Notes: generated by a model not told the origin, from the letters alone. Positions 33,980-43,739 are shown, numbered from the stretch's first letter. The stretch is DNA of 64,000 nucleotides from Nocardiopsis suaedae (GCF_027706745.1 NZ_JAQFWP010000025.1:1-64000), one strand, 5' to 3'. Made by a program: numbers and translations.

Positions 33980-34119
33980 TCCGGTTGCGGCTCTGACCCC
34001 ATCGGGTCTCCGGTCGGTCACAAGGGGATCTGTCGGACGTCCAGAGATCGCAGGATTGTCGGATGCCGCACCGGTTCGCCCACGCGGCGATCCCCCCCCC
34101 GATGGAATGAGGCCGAGAG

Positions 34120-34233
34120 ATGACCTTTGTTCTGTTCGTTCTTCCCGTGCTCATCATCGCCGCGGCGGTCGCCGCCTATGTGTTCATGGGGCGGCGTGAC
34201 GGGTCCGCGCCGCAGGACGGGGCGTCCGACTGA
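34120..34233 (+). CDS. small single-pass membrane protein (37 aa)
   Basis: A short ORF with ATG at 34120 preceded by GAGGCCGAGAG. It encodes MTFVLFVLPVLIIAAAVAAY followed by VFMGRRD and a short polar tail, a plausible membrane helix with positively charged inner end. No homology is recalled. It converges on the Clp_N gene, with stops 13 nt apart. Support rests on hydrophobic pattern, codon bias and a ribosome-like site. Confidence 0.5.
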   Translation: MTFVLFVLPVLIIAAAVAAYVFMGRRDGSAPQDGASD

Positions 34234-34245
34234 CCCGGGGGCCGG

Positions 34246-34722
34246 TCAGCGGGGCCGGTCCGGCGTGCGGGCGATCCGTTCGGCCGTCCGCCGCAGGGCG
34301 TCCGCGTCCACCCCGGCCCGCTCAAGGGCCCAGACCGCCGTTCCGTCCGTGCGCAGCACCCCCAGCAGGATGTGGGCGCCGTCGATCCAGCGGCGGTCGA
34401 AGCGCAGGGCCTCGCGCAGGGACAGCTCCAACGCCTTCTTGGCCCGCTTCGAGAAGGGGATGTGCGTGCCGAAGAGCCGTCCCGGCCGGGGGTGCCGCCC
34501 GGGGGCGGGGGCGCCCTCCCGGGCCGCCCGGCGCACGGTGTCGGTGGTCGCGCCGTGTTCGCGCAGGGCGCGGGCGGCGGGCGCGGTCGGGGGCTCGTCC
34601 CCTGGGTCCAGCAGGCCCAGGAGCAGGTGGACGGTGCCGATCCGGCCGTGGCCGAGGCCGCGGGCCTCGTGCTGGGCCTGGACGACGGTGCGGCGGGCGT
34701 CGCCGCTGAAGCGCTCGAACAT
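34246..34722 (-). CDS. stand-alone Clp N-terminal domain protein
   Basis: A 158-residue protein made of a double Clp_N repeat with no ATPase domain: FERFSGDARRTVVQAQHEARG, then GHGRIGTVHLLLGLLDPGD, and in the second half IPFSKRAKKALELSLREAL and WIDGAHILLGVLRTDGTAVW. In ClpA/ClpC this domain binds adaptors and substrates, so a free copy could act as adaptor, decoy or regulator of Clp proteolysis. The ATG at 34722 (MFERFSGDA) is the family start; 15 further in-frame residues upstream are not. An array of GTTGAC inverted repeats covers its promoter. Confidence 0.88.
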   Translation of the reverse strand: MFERFSGDARRTVVQAQHEARGLGHGRIGTVHLLLGLLDPGDEPPTAPAARALREHGATTDTVRRAAREGAPAPGRHPRPGRLFGTHIPFSKRAKKALELSLREALRFDRRWIDGAHILLGVLRTDGTAVWALERAGVDADALRRTAERIARTPDRPR

Positions 34723-34770
34723 GGTGCTCACCCCGGTTCGCTCGACGGGTCGTCTACCGATCGCCAACGA

Positions 34771-34844
34771 CCGTCAACCGATGTTGACGGTCAACTCATG
34801 TTGACGATAGGCGGTGCGGCGCGAGGTTGTCAATCAAAGTTGAC
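34771..34844 (-). promoter_or_regulatory. cluster of GTCAAC/GTTGAC inverted repeats upstream of the Clp_N gene
   Basis: CCGTCAACCGATGTTGACGG (34771-34790) is an 8+4+8 palindrome; it overlaps GTTGACGGTCAAC (34783-34795). A half site ATGTTGACG follows at 34798-34806 and a third pair GTCAATCAAAGTTGAC at 34829-34844. Sites this regular within 75 bp are best explained as a multi-site operator; TTGAC may also serve as a -35 box. The binding protein is not identifiable. Confidence 0.75.
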
Positions 34845-34929
34845 GGACCGGGGGTGAAGAGGGCGCGGGCCCGGTACGGGCCCGCGCCTCCGTTCTCAGG
34901 GCCGTGCGCCGCCGACCCGGTCCAGCGGC

Positions 34930-35619
34930 TCAGTCCAGCGGCTTGCGCAGGTGGTGGATCCACGCCGGCGGGACGTTGGCGACGACCTTCTCCGTGGCCG
35001 TTCCGTAGCGGTTGACGTACTCCTCCACGACCCAGCCCGAGCGGGCCTGGCGCAGGTAGTCCTCCCGCGGGGCGATGACCGCCTTGACCTCCTTGGTGTA
35101 CAGGTAGCCGAAGAACGACAGCCGCCCGCCCGGCTTGAGCACGTCGAAGTAGTGCTCGAAGACGCCCCGGACCTCCTCGGCGGTGAAGTTGGCGAACGGC
35201 AGGCCGGAGATGATCAGGTCGTAGCCGCCGTCGCGGGAGACCTCCTCCACCGGTGCGGCGTGCACGCGGATGCGGTCGCGGGCCCCGTCGAAGACGGCGT
35301 CGGACTCCACCAGGCCCTGCAGGTGGGCTGCCATCTCCGCGTTGGTCTCGACCAGGTCCGCGGTGTCCTCCGGCCCCATGTGCCGGGCGATGGCCCGGGA
35401 GACGGGGCCGGTTCCGGCCCCGCCCTCCATGATCGCCATGGGGGCGGGGCCGGGGCGGTCGGAAAGGTGGCGGGTCAGGGCCGCAGCCAGGGCCGGGCTG
35501 CTCGGCACGACCGATCCGGTCGCGCGGAACGTGCGCACCGCCTCCCTGAGGAAGAGCTGGGCGTCACGCAGCCGGGAGTCGAATCGGAGGGTGTGGGTAG
35601 GACTCTGTGTCGCTGCCAT
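34930..35619 (-). CDS. phospholipid N-methyltransferase-like SAM methyltransferase
   Basis: A 229-residue methyltransferase resembling PmtA-type phosphatidylethanolamine N-methyltransferases and rRNA-methylase-like relatives. The N-terminal LFLREAVRTFRATGSVVPSS is the PmtA-style substrate region; IMEGGAGTGPVSRAI is SAM motif I; YDLIISGLPFANF carries a (N/G)LP-type active motif; YFDVLKPGGRLSFFGYLY follows. It could methylate membrane phospholipid, but other small substrates are possible. It is isolated, with 85 bp to the upstream esterase stop. Confidence 0.82.
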   Translation of the reverse strand: MAATQSPTHTLRFDSRLRDAQLFLREAVRTFRATGSVVPSSPALAAALTRHLSDRPGPAPMAIMEGGAGTGPVSRAIARHMGPEDTADLVETNAEMAAHLQGLVESDAVFDGARDRIRVHAAPVEEVSRDGGYDLIISGLPFANFTAEEVRGVFEHYFDVLKPGGRLSFFGYLYTKEVKAVIAPREDYLRQARSGWVVEEYVNRYGTATEKVVANVPPAWIHHLRKPLD

Positions 35620-35704
35620 GCCTGCACGCTAGCGTGTGCGTGCTTAAGACACGGGTGAAGCGACCGCCCGTGTCCCCGCCCGGTTCACCGCACGATTCAC
35701 GGCG

Positions 35705-36667
35705 CTACCGTTCCCGATCCCCCTCCACCGTGGCGAAGGCGTCCCTCAGTGCGGCGGCCACCGCCTCCTCCGCGCGCTTGGCCGACGGCAGGAACTGCCC
35801 GAACCCGAAGAGCCCGTGGAAGCCGTCGTTCACCCGCAGCGTCGCCGTCGGCACACCGGCGCCCGCCAGCCGCCGCGCGTACTCCTCGCCCTCGTCGCGC
35901 AGCGGGTCGAAGTCGGCCGTCAGCACCAGTGCGGGCGGCAGGTCCGCGAACGAGTCGGCGAACAGGGGCGAGGCGCCGGGCTCGCGCTCCTGTCCGTCGG
36001 ACAGGTACTGATCGTTGAACCAGGCCATCGCCGTGCTGGTGAGGAAGTAGCCGTCGCCGTTCTCGGCACGGGAGGGGTAGGGGGCGCCCGAACCGTACCC
36101 GGTGAAGTCGGTGACGGGGTAGATCAGCGCCTGGTAGCAGAGCGCGGGGCCGCCTTCGTCGCGCGCCTTCTGCGTGACCACCGCCGCCAGGTTGCCCCCG
36201 GCGCTGTCCCCGGCCACCGCCAGCCGTGCCGGGTCGATCCCCAGGTCGGCCGCGTTGTCGGCGGTCCACCGCGCCGCGGCGAAGGCGTCGTCGACGGCCG
36301 CCGGGTAGCGGTGCTCGGGGGCCAGCCGGTAGTCCACCGCCACCACGACGGCGCCGGCGGAGGCGGCCAGGATGCGGCAGATGTGGTCGTGCGTGGCGAG
36401 GTCGCCCAGCACGAACCCGCCGCCGTGGAAGAAGACGATGCCCGGCGCCGACGGGTCCGCGGGGTCGGGCCGGTACTGGCGCAGCGGGATGTCGCCGGCG
36501 GGGCCGGGCGCCGCCAGGTCCCGGACCCGGGCGATCTCGGGCCCTTCGATGGGCGTGCGCTGCTCGCGCGCCGCGCGCAGCTCTGCGGGGTCGGCGCCGG
36601 GGCCGATCTCGGGCGTGGCGGCGGTCACCGCCTCGATGAACCGCCGGGTGTGGGGCGTCAATGCCAT
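35705..36667 (-). CDS. alpha/beta hydrolase of the hormone-sensitive lipase (HSL/GDXG) family
   Basis: A 320-residue esterase. The oxyanion-hole motif FFHGGGFVLGD lies near residue 77-87, the nucleophile elbow VAGDSAGGNLA near 148-158, the Asp in ADFDPLRDEGEEYA and the His in VNDGFHGLFGFG. These are complete and diagnostic. It probably hydrolyses short acyl esters in the cytoplasm. The ATG at 36667 follows GGGAAAGG. It is divergent from an SDR gene across an 82 bp region containing a possible TetR-type palindrome. Confidence 0.92.
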   Translation of the reverse strand: MALTPHTRRFIEAVTAATPEIGPGADPAELRAAREQRTPIEGPEIARVRDLAAPGPAGDIPLRQYRPDPADPSAPGIVFFHGGGFVLGDLATHDHICRILAASAGAVVVAVDYRLAPEHRYPAAVDDAFAAARWTADNAADLGIDPARLAVAGDSAGGNLAAVVTQKARDEGGPALCYQALIYPVTDFTGYGSGAPYPSRAENGDGYFLTSTAMAWFNDQYLSDGQEREPGASPLFADSFADLPPALVLTADFDPLRDEGEEYARRLAGAGVPTATLRVNDGFHGLFGFGQFLPSAKRAEEAVAAALRDAFATVEGDRER

Positions 36668-36712
36668 GGGGGGACCAGACCTTTCCCGGAGAACGATCGG
36701 GAGAGCGACCCT

Positions 36713-36730
36713 ACCGGTCGGTCGGCCGGT
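36713..36730. promoter_or_regulatory. possible operator between divergent esterase and SDR genes
   Basis: ACCGGTCGGTCGGCCGGT has matching ends ACCGG and CCGGT and an internal GGTCGGTCGG repeat, similar in style to actinobacterial TetR sites. It sits centrally in the divergent promoter region. No regulator gene is adjacent, so this is tentative. Confidence 0.35.
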
Positions 36731-36749
36731 TCCGGGGAGACGGGGTAGC

Positions 36750-37574
36750 ATGCGTCACATGAGCGCCCCACCCCGTTCCAGGACCGCGCTCGTCACCGGG
36801 GCCTCCTCCGGGATCGGCGAGCAGTTCGCCCGCGACCTGGCCGAGCGCGGCTACGCCCTGGTCCTCGTCGCGCGCCGCGCGGACCGGCTGGACGCGCTCG
36901 CGGCCGAGCTGGCCGACCGGTTCGGGACGGCGGCCGAGGTCCTCTCCGCCGACCTGGGGGCGCCGGACGGCACCGCCGCCGTCGAGGAGCGGCTGCGCGC
37001 CGACGGCCCGGACGGCCCCGCCCCGGTGGACCTGCTGGTCAACAACGCCGGGCGCGGCGACGGCGGCGCGTTCGCCGAGCAGGACCCCGACGACGTCGAG
37101 CACATGCTGGACGTGAACGTGCGCGCGGTGCTGCGCCTCGCGCGCGCCGTGCTGCCCGTCCAGATCGCGCGCCGGGAGCGGGGGGAGCGCGACCCCATGG
37201 GGATCATCAACGTCTCCTCCATGGCGGGCGAGATGACGGTTAACCCCGGCGGATCGGTCTACGGCGCAACGAAGAAGTTCGTGACCCTGTGGAGCGAGAG
37301 CGTGGCCCTGGAGGCCGCGCCGCACGGCGTACACGTCACCGCCGTGCTCCCCGGCTTCGTACGCACCGACATGACCCGCGCCGTGCAGGAGAGCGGCACG
37401 CCCGACGCGGCGTTCGTCCCCAAGGAGCGCATCACCCGCGACGCCCTGCGCGCCTGGGCCGCCGGCCGCACGAGCGTCGTCCCGGGCGCACAGTACAAGC
37501 TGGCGGACGGCCTCCTGCGGGCCATCCCGCGCACCCTCTACAAGGCGGTGGCCGGAAGGCGCACGGTGCTGTAG
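36750..37574 (+). CDS. short-chain dehydrogenase/reductase
   Basis: A 274-residue classical SDR. The NAD(P)-binding motif is [15 protein letters not shown] (TGxxxGxG), with [12 protein letters not shown], the catalytic Ser in NVSSMAGEM and the YGATKKF (YxxxK) motif. The C-terminus ([16 protein letters not shown]) is typical of the DltE-like branch. The ATG at 36750 has GGGGAGACGGGG upstream; 36759 is an alternative. Substrate is unknown. Its 3' end overlaps the convergent GNAT gene by 37 nt. Confidence 0.92.
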   Translation: MRHMSAPPRSRTALVTGASSGIGEQFARDLAERGYALVLVARRADRLDALAAELADRFGTAAEVLSADLGAPDGTAAVEERLRADGPDGPAPVDLLVNNAGRGDGGAFAEQDPDDVEHMLDVNVRAVLRLARAVLPVQIARRERGERDPMGIINVSSMAGEMTVNPGGSVYGATKKFVTLWSESVALEAAPHGVHVTAVLPGFVRTDMTRAVQESGTPDAAFVPKERITRDALRAWAAGRTSVVPGAQYKLADGLLRAIPRTLYKAVAGRRTVL

Positions 37575-38326
37575 ACCCCCACCGTGCGGAACCCGAGCCG
37601 CTCGTAGGAGCGGACCGCCGGGTTGCCCTCGGTGACGGCGAGCCCCACCTCCGGGACGCCCTGCTCTGCCGCCCGCCCCAGCGCGCGGCGCAGCAGCAGC
37701 CCGCCCAGTCCCGCGTACCGCGGGTCCGGGCGCCGGAACACCTCGCCGATCCACGGCACCTCGTCGGGCCGGTCGTTCACCACGAGGGCCGCGCCGACGC
37801 GCACCGCGCCGCCGCCGCCGTCGTCGTCGACCACCAATCCGCTCAGGTCCATCGCCGGCCCCAGTGCCCTCCCGCCCACCAGGGCGGCGAGCAGCGCGAA
37901 CTCGTCGGCTTCCGAGCGCTCCGGGCGGCGGTCGGGGTGGTCCTCGGGGAAGGCCGCCAGGAAGGTGGAGAACAGCTCGCCCAGCCCGTCCCCGCCGGTG
38001 CCGAGGGCGGCCAGCCGCAGTCCCGGGCCGGGCTCCTCGTCCGCCCACCCCTCCGGGGGCGGGTCGGCGGCCAGGTCGCGGCGCATCTCCCGGGCGCGGC
38101 GCACCTGCTGGCCGCCGCCCGCGACGAGCTCCCCGGCCAGGCCGTCGACGGCGGTCACCGTCCACCCCGCCAGGTGTTCCAGGGCCGCCCGCGCCGCGCC
38201 GGGGCCGTGCGCCCGCGCGTCGGCCGCCGTCGGCGCACCGGGCCGGGAGCGGTCCACATAGCTCATCACCGGCGTGCCGTCCGCACCGGTGAGAACCGTG
38301 CGCCCCGCCGTCGCTGCAGTGTCCAC
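37538..38326 (-). CDS. GNAT family N-acetyltransferase
   Basis: A 262-residue protein whose C-terminal ~100 residues are a GNAT domain: [26 protein letters not shown] (cited as [16 protein letters not shown] then [10 protein letters not shown]) is the acetyl-CoA loop and helix, followed by [20 protein letters not shown]. The N-terminal ~120 residues are Ala/Gly/Glu rich with no clear fold. Substrate unknown. The tail overlaps the convergent SDR gene by 37 nt, so the two coding ends constrain each other. Confidence 0.82.
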   Translation of the reverse strand: MDTAATAGRTVLTGADGTPVMSYVDRSRPGAPTAADARAHGPGAARAALEHLAGWTVTAVDGLAGELVAGGGQQVRRAREMRRDLAADPPPEGWADEEPGPGLRLAALGTGGDGLGELFSTFLAAFPEDHPDRRPERSEADEFALLAALVGGRALGPAMDLSGLVVDDDGGGGAVRVGAALVVNDRPDEVPWIGEVFRRPDPRYAGLGGLLLRRALGRAAEQGVPEVGLAVTEGNPAVRSYERLGFRTVGVYSTVRLPATAL

Positions 38327-38410
38327 CGGTCCACGGTAGAGGGCCCGCGGTCACGACCGGGGTCCGGGTGCGCCTACCCTGGTGGGGCGAGTCGCCTGAG
38401 GAAAGTGATC

Positions 38411-38674
38411 ATGAAGACCTTCGATGAGCTGTTCGCCGAGCTGACCGAGAAGGCCCGCACCCGGCCCGAGGGATCGGGGACCGTCGCGGCGCTGGACGCC
38501 GGCGTCCATGCCATCGGCAAGAAGGTCGTGGAGGAGGCCGCCGAGGTCTGGATGGCCGCCGAGTACGAGTCCGACGAGGCCGCCGCCGAAGAGGTCTCGC
38601 AGCTGCTCTACCACCTGCAGGTGCTGATGCTGGCGCGCGGTCTGCGCCTGGAGGACGTCTACCGCCATCTGTAG
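38411..38674 (+). CDS. hisE: phosphoribosyl-ATP diphosphatase
   Basis: An 87-residue HisE, second step of histidine synthesis, hydrolysing phosphoribosyl-ATP to phosphoribosyl-AMP. The all-alpha MazG-like fold shows [20 protein letters not shown] with the metal-binding EExxE-type glutamates and [15 protein letters not shown]. The ATG at 38411 follows GAGGAAAG. It lies 57 bp upstream of hisG in the same direction, the usual actinobacterial pairing of the first two pathway enzymes. Confidence 0.95.
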   Translation: MKTFDELFAELTEKARTRPEGSGTVAALDAGVHAIGKKVVEEAAEVWMAAEYESDEAAAEEVSQLLYHLQVLMLARGLRLEDVYRHL

Positions 38675-38731
38675 GCGGCCCCGGCCGCCCGTCCCCGACG
38701 CAGCAGACCGCGACCCGAAGGGGGATCCTCC

Positions 38732-39586
38732 ATGTCCGACCAGCTCCGCATCGCCGTGCCCAACAAGGGCCAGCTCTCCGAACCGGCCAGCGCCATGCTG
38801 CGCGAGGCCGGGTACCGCCAGCGCAAGGACTCGCGCGACCTCGTCATGGTCGACCCGGACAACGGGGCCGAGTTCTTCTTCCTCCGCCCCAAGGACATCG
38901 CCGTCTACGTCGGCGAGGGCATCCTGCAGGCCGGGATCACCGGCCGCGACATGCTGCTCGACTCCGGCGCTCCGGTGGAGGAGGTCCTGCCGCTGGGCTT
39001 CGGCCACTCCACCTTCCGCTTCGCCGCCCGCGGGGGCGCCTCCATGGCGCTGGAGGACCTGGACGGCAAGCGCGTGGCCACCTCCTTCGAGGGGCTGCTC
39101 AAGCACTACCTGGACGACAAGGGCGTGGGCGCGCGCGTCATCCACCTGGACGGGGCGGTCGAGAGCTCCATCCAGCTGGGGGTGGCCGACGCCGTCGCCG
39201 ACGTGGTCTCGACCGGGACCACGCTGCGCAACGCCGGGCTGGAGATGTTCGGCGACCCGATCCTGGAGTCCGAGGCGGTCCTCATCCGCCCGCAGGGCGC
39301 CGAGGACGACCCGCTGGTCGAGCGCCTGGTACGGCGCCTGCGCGGGGTGCTCGTCGCCCGCGACTACGTGATGATGGACTACGACGTGCACGCCGAGAAG
39401 CTCGACGGCGCCGTCGCCCTGACCCCCGGCATGGAGGGGCCGACGGTCTCCCCGCTGCACCGCGAGGGCTGGGTGGCCGTGCGCGCCATGGTCCCGCGCC
39501 GCTCCGCCCAGCAGATCATGGACGACCTGTGGCAGATCGGCGCCCGGGCGATCCTCGTGACCGACATCTACGCCTGCCGCCTGTGA
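38732..39586 (+). CDS. hisG: ATP phosphoribosyltransferase, long form
   Basis: A 284-residue long-form HisG that commits ATP and PRPP to histidine synthesis. The catalytic domains include [42 protein letters not shown] and the PRPP-loop region [18 protein letters not shown]; the last ~80 residues ([19 protein letters not shown] to [10 protein letters not shown]) form the histidine-binding ACT-like regulatory domain. Long forms are hexameric, feedback-inhibited and do not need HisZ. AAGGGGG precedes the ATG. Its TGA overlaps the next GTG. Confidence 0.97.
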   Translation: MSDQLRIAVPNKGQLSEPASAMLREAGYRQRKDSRDLVMVDPDNGAEFFFLRPKDIAVYVGEGILQAGITGRDMLLDSGAPVEEVLPLGFGHSTFRFAARGGASMALEDLDGKRVATSFEGLLKHYLDDKGVGARVIHLDGAVESSIQLGVADAVADVVSTGTTLRNAGLEMFGDPILESEAVLIRPQGAEDDPLVERLVRRLRGVLVARDYVMMDYDVHAEKLDGAVALTPGMEGPTVSPLHREGWVAVRAMVPRRSAQQIMDDLWQIGARAILVTDIYACRL

Positions 39587-40290
39587 GCCTGCCGGGCGAG
39601 GACCCCGGCGCCCCGGCGGTCGTGGAGCGGGTCGTCGGAGAGACCGGCGGTGAGCTGGTGCTCCGGCGCACCCAGGCGCACTGGGAGGTCTTCAGCAACG
39701 GCGTCTTCCTCATGGACACCCGCGACGGTGCCTCCGAGCGCGAGATGGTGCGGGCGGCCCTGGGCGGGCTGCCCGGGGGCCACCGCGGTGCCCGCGTGCT
39801 CATCGGCGGGCTCGGGGTCGGCTTCTCGGCGCGGGAGGCGCTGGACGACCCGCGGGTCGGCCTGGTCCGTGTCGTGGAGCTGGAGCCAAAGGTGGTCGAG
39901 TGGCACTCCGGCCCCCTCGGGGAGGTCGCCGGGCGGCTCCCCGAGGAGCACCGGTGCGACCTGGTCCGGGCCGACCTGGCCGACTGGCTGGAGGAGGCGG
40001 CGCGTTCGGCCGCCGCGGGCGGCGAGCGCTACGACGCCGTCTGCCTGGACACCGACAACGGGCCGGACTGGACGGTCCGGGAGGAGAACGGGCGGCTGTA
40101 CGGCGCCCGGGCGCTGGACCTGCTCGCGTCGGTGACCGCCCCGGGAGGGGCGGTGGCGTTCTGGAGCGCCATGCGGTCCCCGGCTTTCGAGGACCTGCTG
40201 CGCGGGCGCTTCGGCGGGGTGCGCACGGTCGAGGTCCCGGCGCGCGCGGGCGGGCCGGACCTGGTCTACCTGGTGCGCGTGCCCGCGTGA
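39583..40290 (+). CDS. spermidine synthase-like (SpeE-fold) protein
   Basis: A 235-residue protein with a SpeE/class I methyltransferase core: [36 protein letters not shown] (motif I) and [18 protein letters not shown] with the ligand-binding acidic residue, then [16 protein letters not shown]. True aminopropyltransferases carry more polyamine-binding residues, so polyamine synthesis is only a possibility. GTG 39583 overlaps the hisG stop (GTGA), showing translational coupling with histidine synthesis genes. Confidence 0.82.
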   Translation: MSLPGEDPGAPAVVERVVGETGGELVLRRTQAHWEVFSNGVFLMDTRDGASEREMVRAALGGLPGGHRGARVLIGGLGVGFSAREALDDPRVGLVRVVELEPKVVEWHSGPLGEVAGRLPEEHRCDLVRADLADWLEEAARSAAAGGERYDAVCLDTDNGPDWTVREENGRLYGARALDLLASVTAPGGAVAFWSAMRSPAFEDLLRGRFGGVRTVEVPARAGGPDLVYLVRVPA

Positions 40291-40388
40291 TCCGTGCCCG
40301 CCCAGGCGGGCGGTGCGTCCCCGTATTCCCAGGCCGGGGCCCTGGTATCTCACCTAGCGCATGCTCGATAATGCCCATATCCGACACT

Positions 40389-40432
40389 AGTATTCCTATT
40401 AGGAACACTTGCCCCCGCCCTGCGGGGCGGGG
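40389..40432 (+). promoter_or_regulatory. AT-rich palindromic operator and leader hairpin upstream of an SDR gene
   Basis: AGTATTCCTATTAGGAACACT (given as AGTATTCCTA, T, TAGGAACACT at 40389-40409) is a 21 bp palindrome with one mismatched pair and a perfect TTCCTA/TAGGAA core, in GC-rich surroundings. Immediately after it CCCCGCCC pairs with GGGCGGGG (40413-40432), before the GGAAGGGGAAGG ribosome site. This looks like an operator-controlled promoter with a leader hairpin. The regulator is unknown. Confidence 0.6.
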
Positions 40433-40452
40433 CCGGACGGAAGGGGAAGGCC

Positions 40453-41232
40453 ATGGACACCGAGGTGATCGGACGCCGGTTCGCGGGCAGGGCGGGGATC
40501 CTCACCGGGGCCGCGTCCGGGATCGGGCGGGCCGCTGCGCTGCGCCTCACCGCGGAGGGCGCGCGCCTGCTCCTCGTCGACCGGGACGCGGAGGGGCTGA
40601 AGGAGACCGTGCGGCTCGTCGGGGAGCAGGGCGGGCGCGCCGGGGGAGCGGCGGCCGCCCACCCCGGCGACGTCGCCGACGAGGAGGCCGTGCGCACCGC
40701 CGTCGCCGCCGCCAAGGAGCGCTACGGCGCCATCGACCTCCTGGTCAACGTGGCCGGGTTCCACAAGGTGGTGCCGCTGGAGGAGGTCACGGTCGACTAC
40801 TGGCACCGGCAGTTCGCCGTGAACGCCCTGGGCACCGCGCTGTTCTGCCGGGAGGCCCTGCCGCACCTGGTGGAGAGCGGCGGGGTGGTCGTCAACACCG
40901 CCTCCACGTCGGCCACCCACGCGCACCCGTACATGACCGCCTACGCCGCCTCGAAGGGCGCGGTGCTCGCCTTCACGCAGAGCCTGGCGGCCGAGGTGTG
41001 GGGCCGCGGGGTGCGGGTGCTGGCGGTCTCGCCCGGCGGCGTCGCCACCCCGCTGGCGGACTCCGTGGCCTTCCCCGAGGGGACCGACGGGTCCTACTAC
41101 GCCCGCATCACCCCGCCCCGGGGGATGGGGCGCCCCGAGGACATCGCGGCGGCGATCGCGTTCGCGGCCTCGGAGGACGGGGCCTTCGTCCGCGGCGTCG
41201 AGCTGCGCGTCGACGGCGGCTCGCACGCCTGA
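40453..41232 (+). CDS. short-chain dehydrogenase/reductase (FabG-like)
   Basis: A 259-residue classical SDR: cofactor motif GILTGAASGIGRAAAL, LLVNVAGFHKVV (NAG variant with Val), catalytic TASTSATHAHPYMTAYAASKG containing the Ser and the YAASK motif, and VLAVSPGGVATPLA. The end GAFVRGVELRVDGGSHA is the standard terminal motif. The length and motifs fit secondary-alcohol or 3-oxoacyl reductases. Its promoter carries a palindromic operator. The last 125 bases overlap the antisense extension of the thioredoxin frame. Confidence 0.93.
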   Translation: MDTEVIGRRFAGRAGILTGAASGIGRAAALRLTAEGARLLLVDRDAEGLKETVRLVGEQGGRAGGAAAAHPGDVADEEAVRTAVAAAKERYGAIDLLVNVAGFHKVVPLEEVTVDYWHRQFAVNALGTALFCREALPHLVESGGVVVNTASTSATHAHPYMTAYAASKGAVLAFTQSLAAEVWGRGVRVLAVSPGGVATPLADSVAFPEGTDGSYYARITPPRGMGRPEDIAAAIAFAASEDGAFVRGVELRVDGGSHA

Positions 41233-41620
41233 CCCCGCCGGGCCGCGACGCCGAGCCGTCGGCCTCCTGCTTGGCGATCTCCTTGCGGACCTCCTCCATG
41301 TCCAGCTCGCGGGCCTGATTGATCAGGTCGTCGAGGCTGTCCTTGGGAAGGGCGCCCGGCTGGGCGTAGATCACGGTCTTCTCCCGGACGACCATCAGCG
41401 TGGGGATCGACTGGATCTCGAAGCTCGCCGCCAGCTCCTGCTGGTCCTCGGTGTCCACCTTCGCGAAGACCAGGTCCGGGTTCTCCTCGGCGGCCTTCTC
41501 ATAGACGGGGGCGAACTGCTTGCACGGGCCGCACCACTCCGCCCAGAAGTCGATGAGGACGAAGTCGTTCTCCGTCAGCGTGTCGTTGAAGTTGTCCTTG
41601 GTGAGTTCGACGGTGGCCAC
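41108..41620 (-). CDS. thioredoxin with an atypical read-through C-terminus
   Basis: A thioredoxin domain of ~108 residues from a GTG at 41620 (AGGAG 6 nt upstream): VLIDFWAEWCGPCKQFAPVY has the WCGPC redox site at ~29-33, with the cis-Pro in SIPTLMVVRE. It reduces disulfides in the cytoplasm. The normal fold ends near residue 118 (VRKEIAKQEA), but no stop follows: the frame continues ~50 more Arg/Pro-rich residues into the antisense of the SDR gene, ending at 41108. This tail has no homology. Loss of the original stop is likely; expression with a basic tail is possible. Confidence 0.82.
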   Translation of the reverse strand: MATVELTKDNFNDTLTENDFVLIDFWAEWCGPCKQFAPVYEKAAEENPDLVFAKVDTEDQQELAASFEIQSIPTLMVVREKTVIYAQPGALPKDSLDDLINQARELDMEEVRKEIAKQEADGSASRPGGVRRASRRRRAARRRGRRPRPPRPRTRSPPRCPRGAPSPGAG

Positions 41621-41829
41621 TGCTTCTCCTGAACATGCCGGGTGCATCGGTCGTCCCTCGTAGAGCGGTCCTGCCCGAGGATTTGTTCCGCAAGCATCCC
41701 GTGATCCATCGGACGCCCGCGAACCGCGCCCCGGAGGCCGTCCCGCCCGCCCCGCCGCCCGGCCTTTTCCCGACAAAACACCCGATGCATACCGACTTGG
41801 GAGGAAAAGCTGCAGGTCATTAAGGTCGT

Positions 41830-42252
41830 ATGGAAGACGGGATCCGGCACGGAGGGAACGGAGGGAACGTGGGCGGAGCGGGGCCGAGCGGGCGGCACGG
41901 GGACGACCGCGGACACGGGGCGGGCGACGGCGAGCCCGACTACCGGTTCACCCTCGCCAACGAGCGCACCTTCCTGGCCTGGATCCGCACCGCGCTGGCC
42001 CTGGTCGCCGGTGCCGTGGCCGTGCTGCACCTGGTCCCGCTGGACTGGGGCGGCGCCGCGCGGCTGACCGTCGGGCTGGCCCTGACCGTGCTGGCCGTGG
42101 TCATCACCGCCTACGCCCCGCTGCGCTGGCTCCAGGTGCAGCGGCTGATGCGGCGCGGCCTGCCGCTGCCCCTGAGCGCGCTTCCGCTGGTCACCACCGT
42201 CGGCGTCGCCCTGGTGTGCGGCGCGGTGCTGGTCGGGAACTTCTGGGGATGA
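41830..42252 (+). CDS. DUF202 membrane protein
   Basis: A 140-residue protein. After a Gly/His/Asp-rich N-terminal ~38 residues, the DUF202 signature ANERTFLAWIRTALALVAGAVAV leads three membrane helices (the others at LTVGLALTVLAVVITAYA and LPLVTTVGVALVCGAVLVG). DUF202/YidH proteins are small inner-membrane proteins of unknown function. It overlaps the next DUF202 gene by ATGA, so the two are co-translated and probably interact. Confidence 0.88.
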   Translation: MEDGIRHGGNGGNVGGAGPSGRHGDDRGHGAGDGEPDYRFTLANERTFLAWIRTALALVAGAVAVLHLVPLDWGGAARLTVGLALTVLAVVITAYAPLRWLQVQRLMRRGLPLPLSALPLVTTVGVALVCGAVLVGNFWG

Positions 42253-42602
42253 GCGGCCGCGACCCCGGGCTGCAGCCCGAGCGCACCCTGCTGTCCTGGC
42301 AGCGCACCGTGATCGTGCTGGTGGCGGTGGCGCTGCTGTACGTGCGCGACCCCTTCCAGGACGGCGGCGACGGGGGCCCCGGGGCGCTGCTGCGGGTGGC
42401 CGTCGCGCTGCTGCCGGTCGGTACCGCCGCCGTCGCGGCCGTGCACGTGCGGCGCCGGTGGCGGGCCACCGGGCACGGCGCGCACGGCGACGCCTCCGGG
42501 CGTGCGCCGGCGCCGCTGGCGCGGGCATGGGTGCGGGTCCTGGTCAGCGCGGTGACCGCGGTGCTGGCGGTCGTCGTGGCCGTGAGCGCGCTGGCAGGGT
42601 AG
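42249..42602 (+). CDS. DUF202 membrane protein, second copy
   Basis: A 117-residue three-helix membrane protein with the DUF202 motif in variant form, PERTLLSWQRTVIVLVAVAL, followed by RVAVALLPVGTAAVAAVHV and WVRVLVSAVTAVLAVVVAV. It starts in an ATGA overlap with the first DUF202 gene. Adjacent divergent DUF202 pairs are common in actinobacteria. Function unknown. Confidence 0.88.
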   Translation: MSGRDPGLQPERTLLSWQRTVIVLVAVALLYVRDPFQDGGDGGPGALLRVAVALLPVGTAAVAAVHVRRRWRATGHGAHGDASGRAPAPLARAWVRVLVSAVTAVLAVVVAVSALAG

Positions 42603-42669
42603 GCCTCGCCGGTGGCGGCGAGGGGGCCGGATGGACGGGAGGTCCGGCCCGTCGCGTGGCGCGGCCGCC

Positions 42670-43662
<993 letters not shown>

Positions 43663-43739
43663 GGTAGCCTCCCCCTCCTGAGGGTCACGGTGCTGTGTAC
43701 GCGCCGGCGGGCGGGGCGCCCGTCGGCGGGGTGCGCCGC

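Noticed and set aside
30032-34021. A 1329-codon open frame on the minus strand
   Set aside because: Antisense to the response regulator, DM13, sigma-fusion and VOC genes, all of which have clear motifs. The antisense protein is low complexity.
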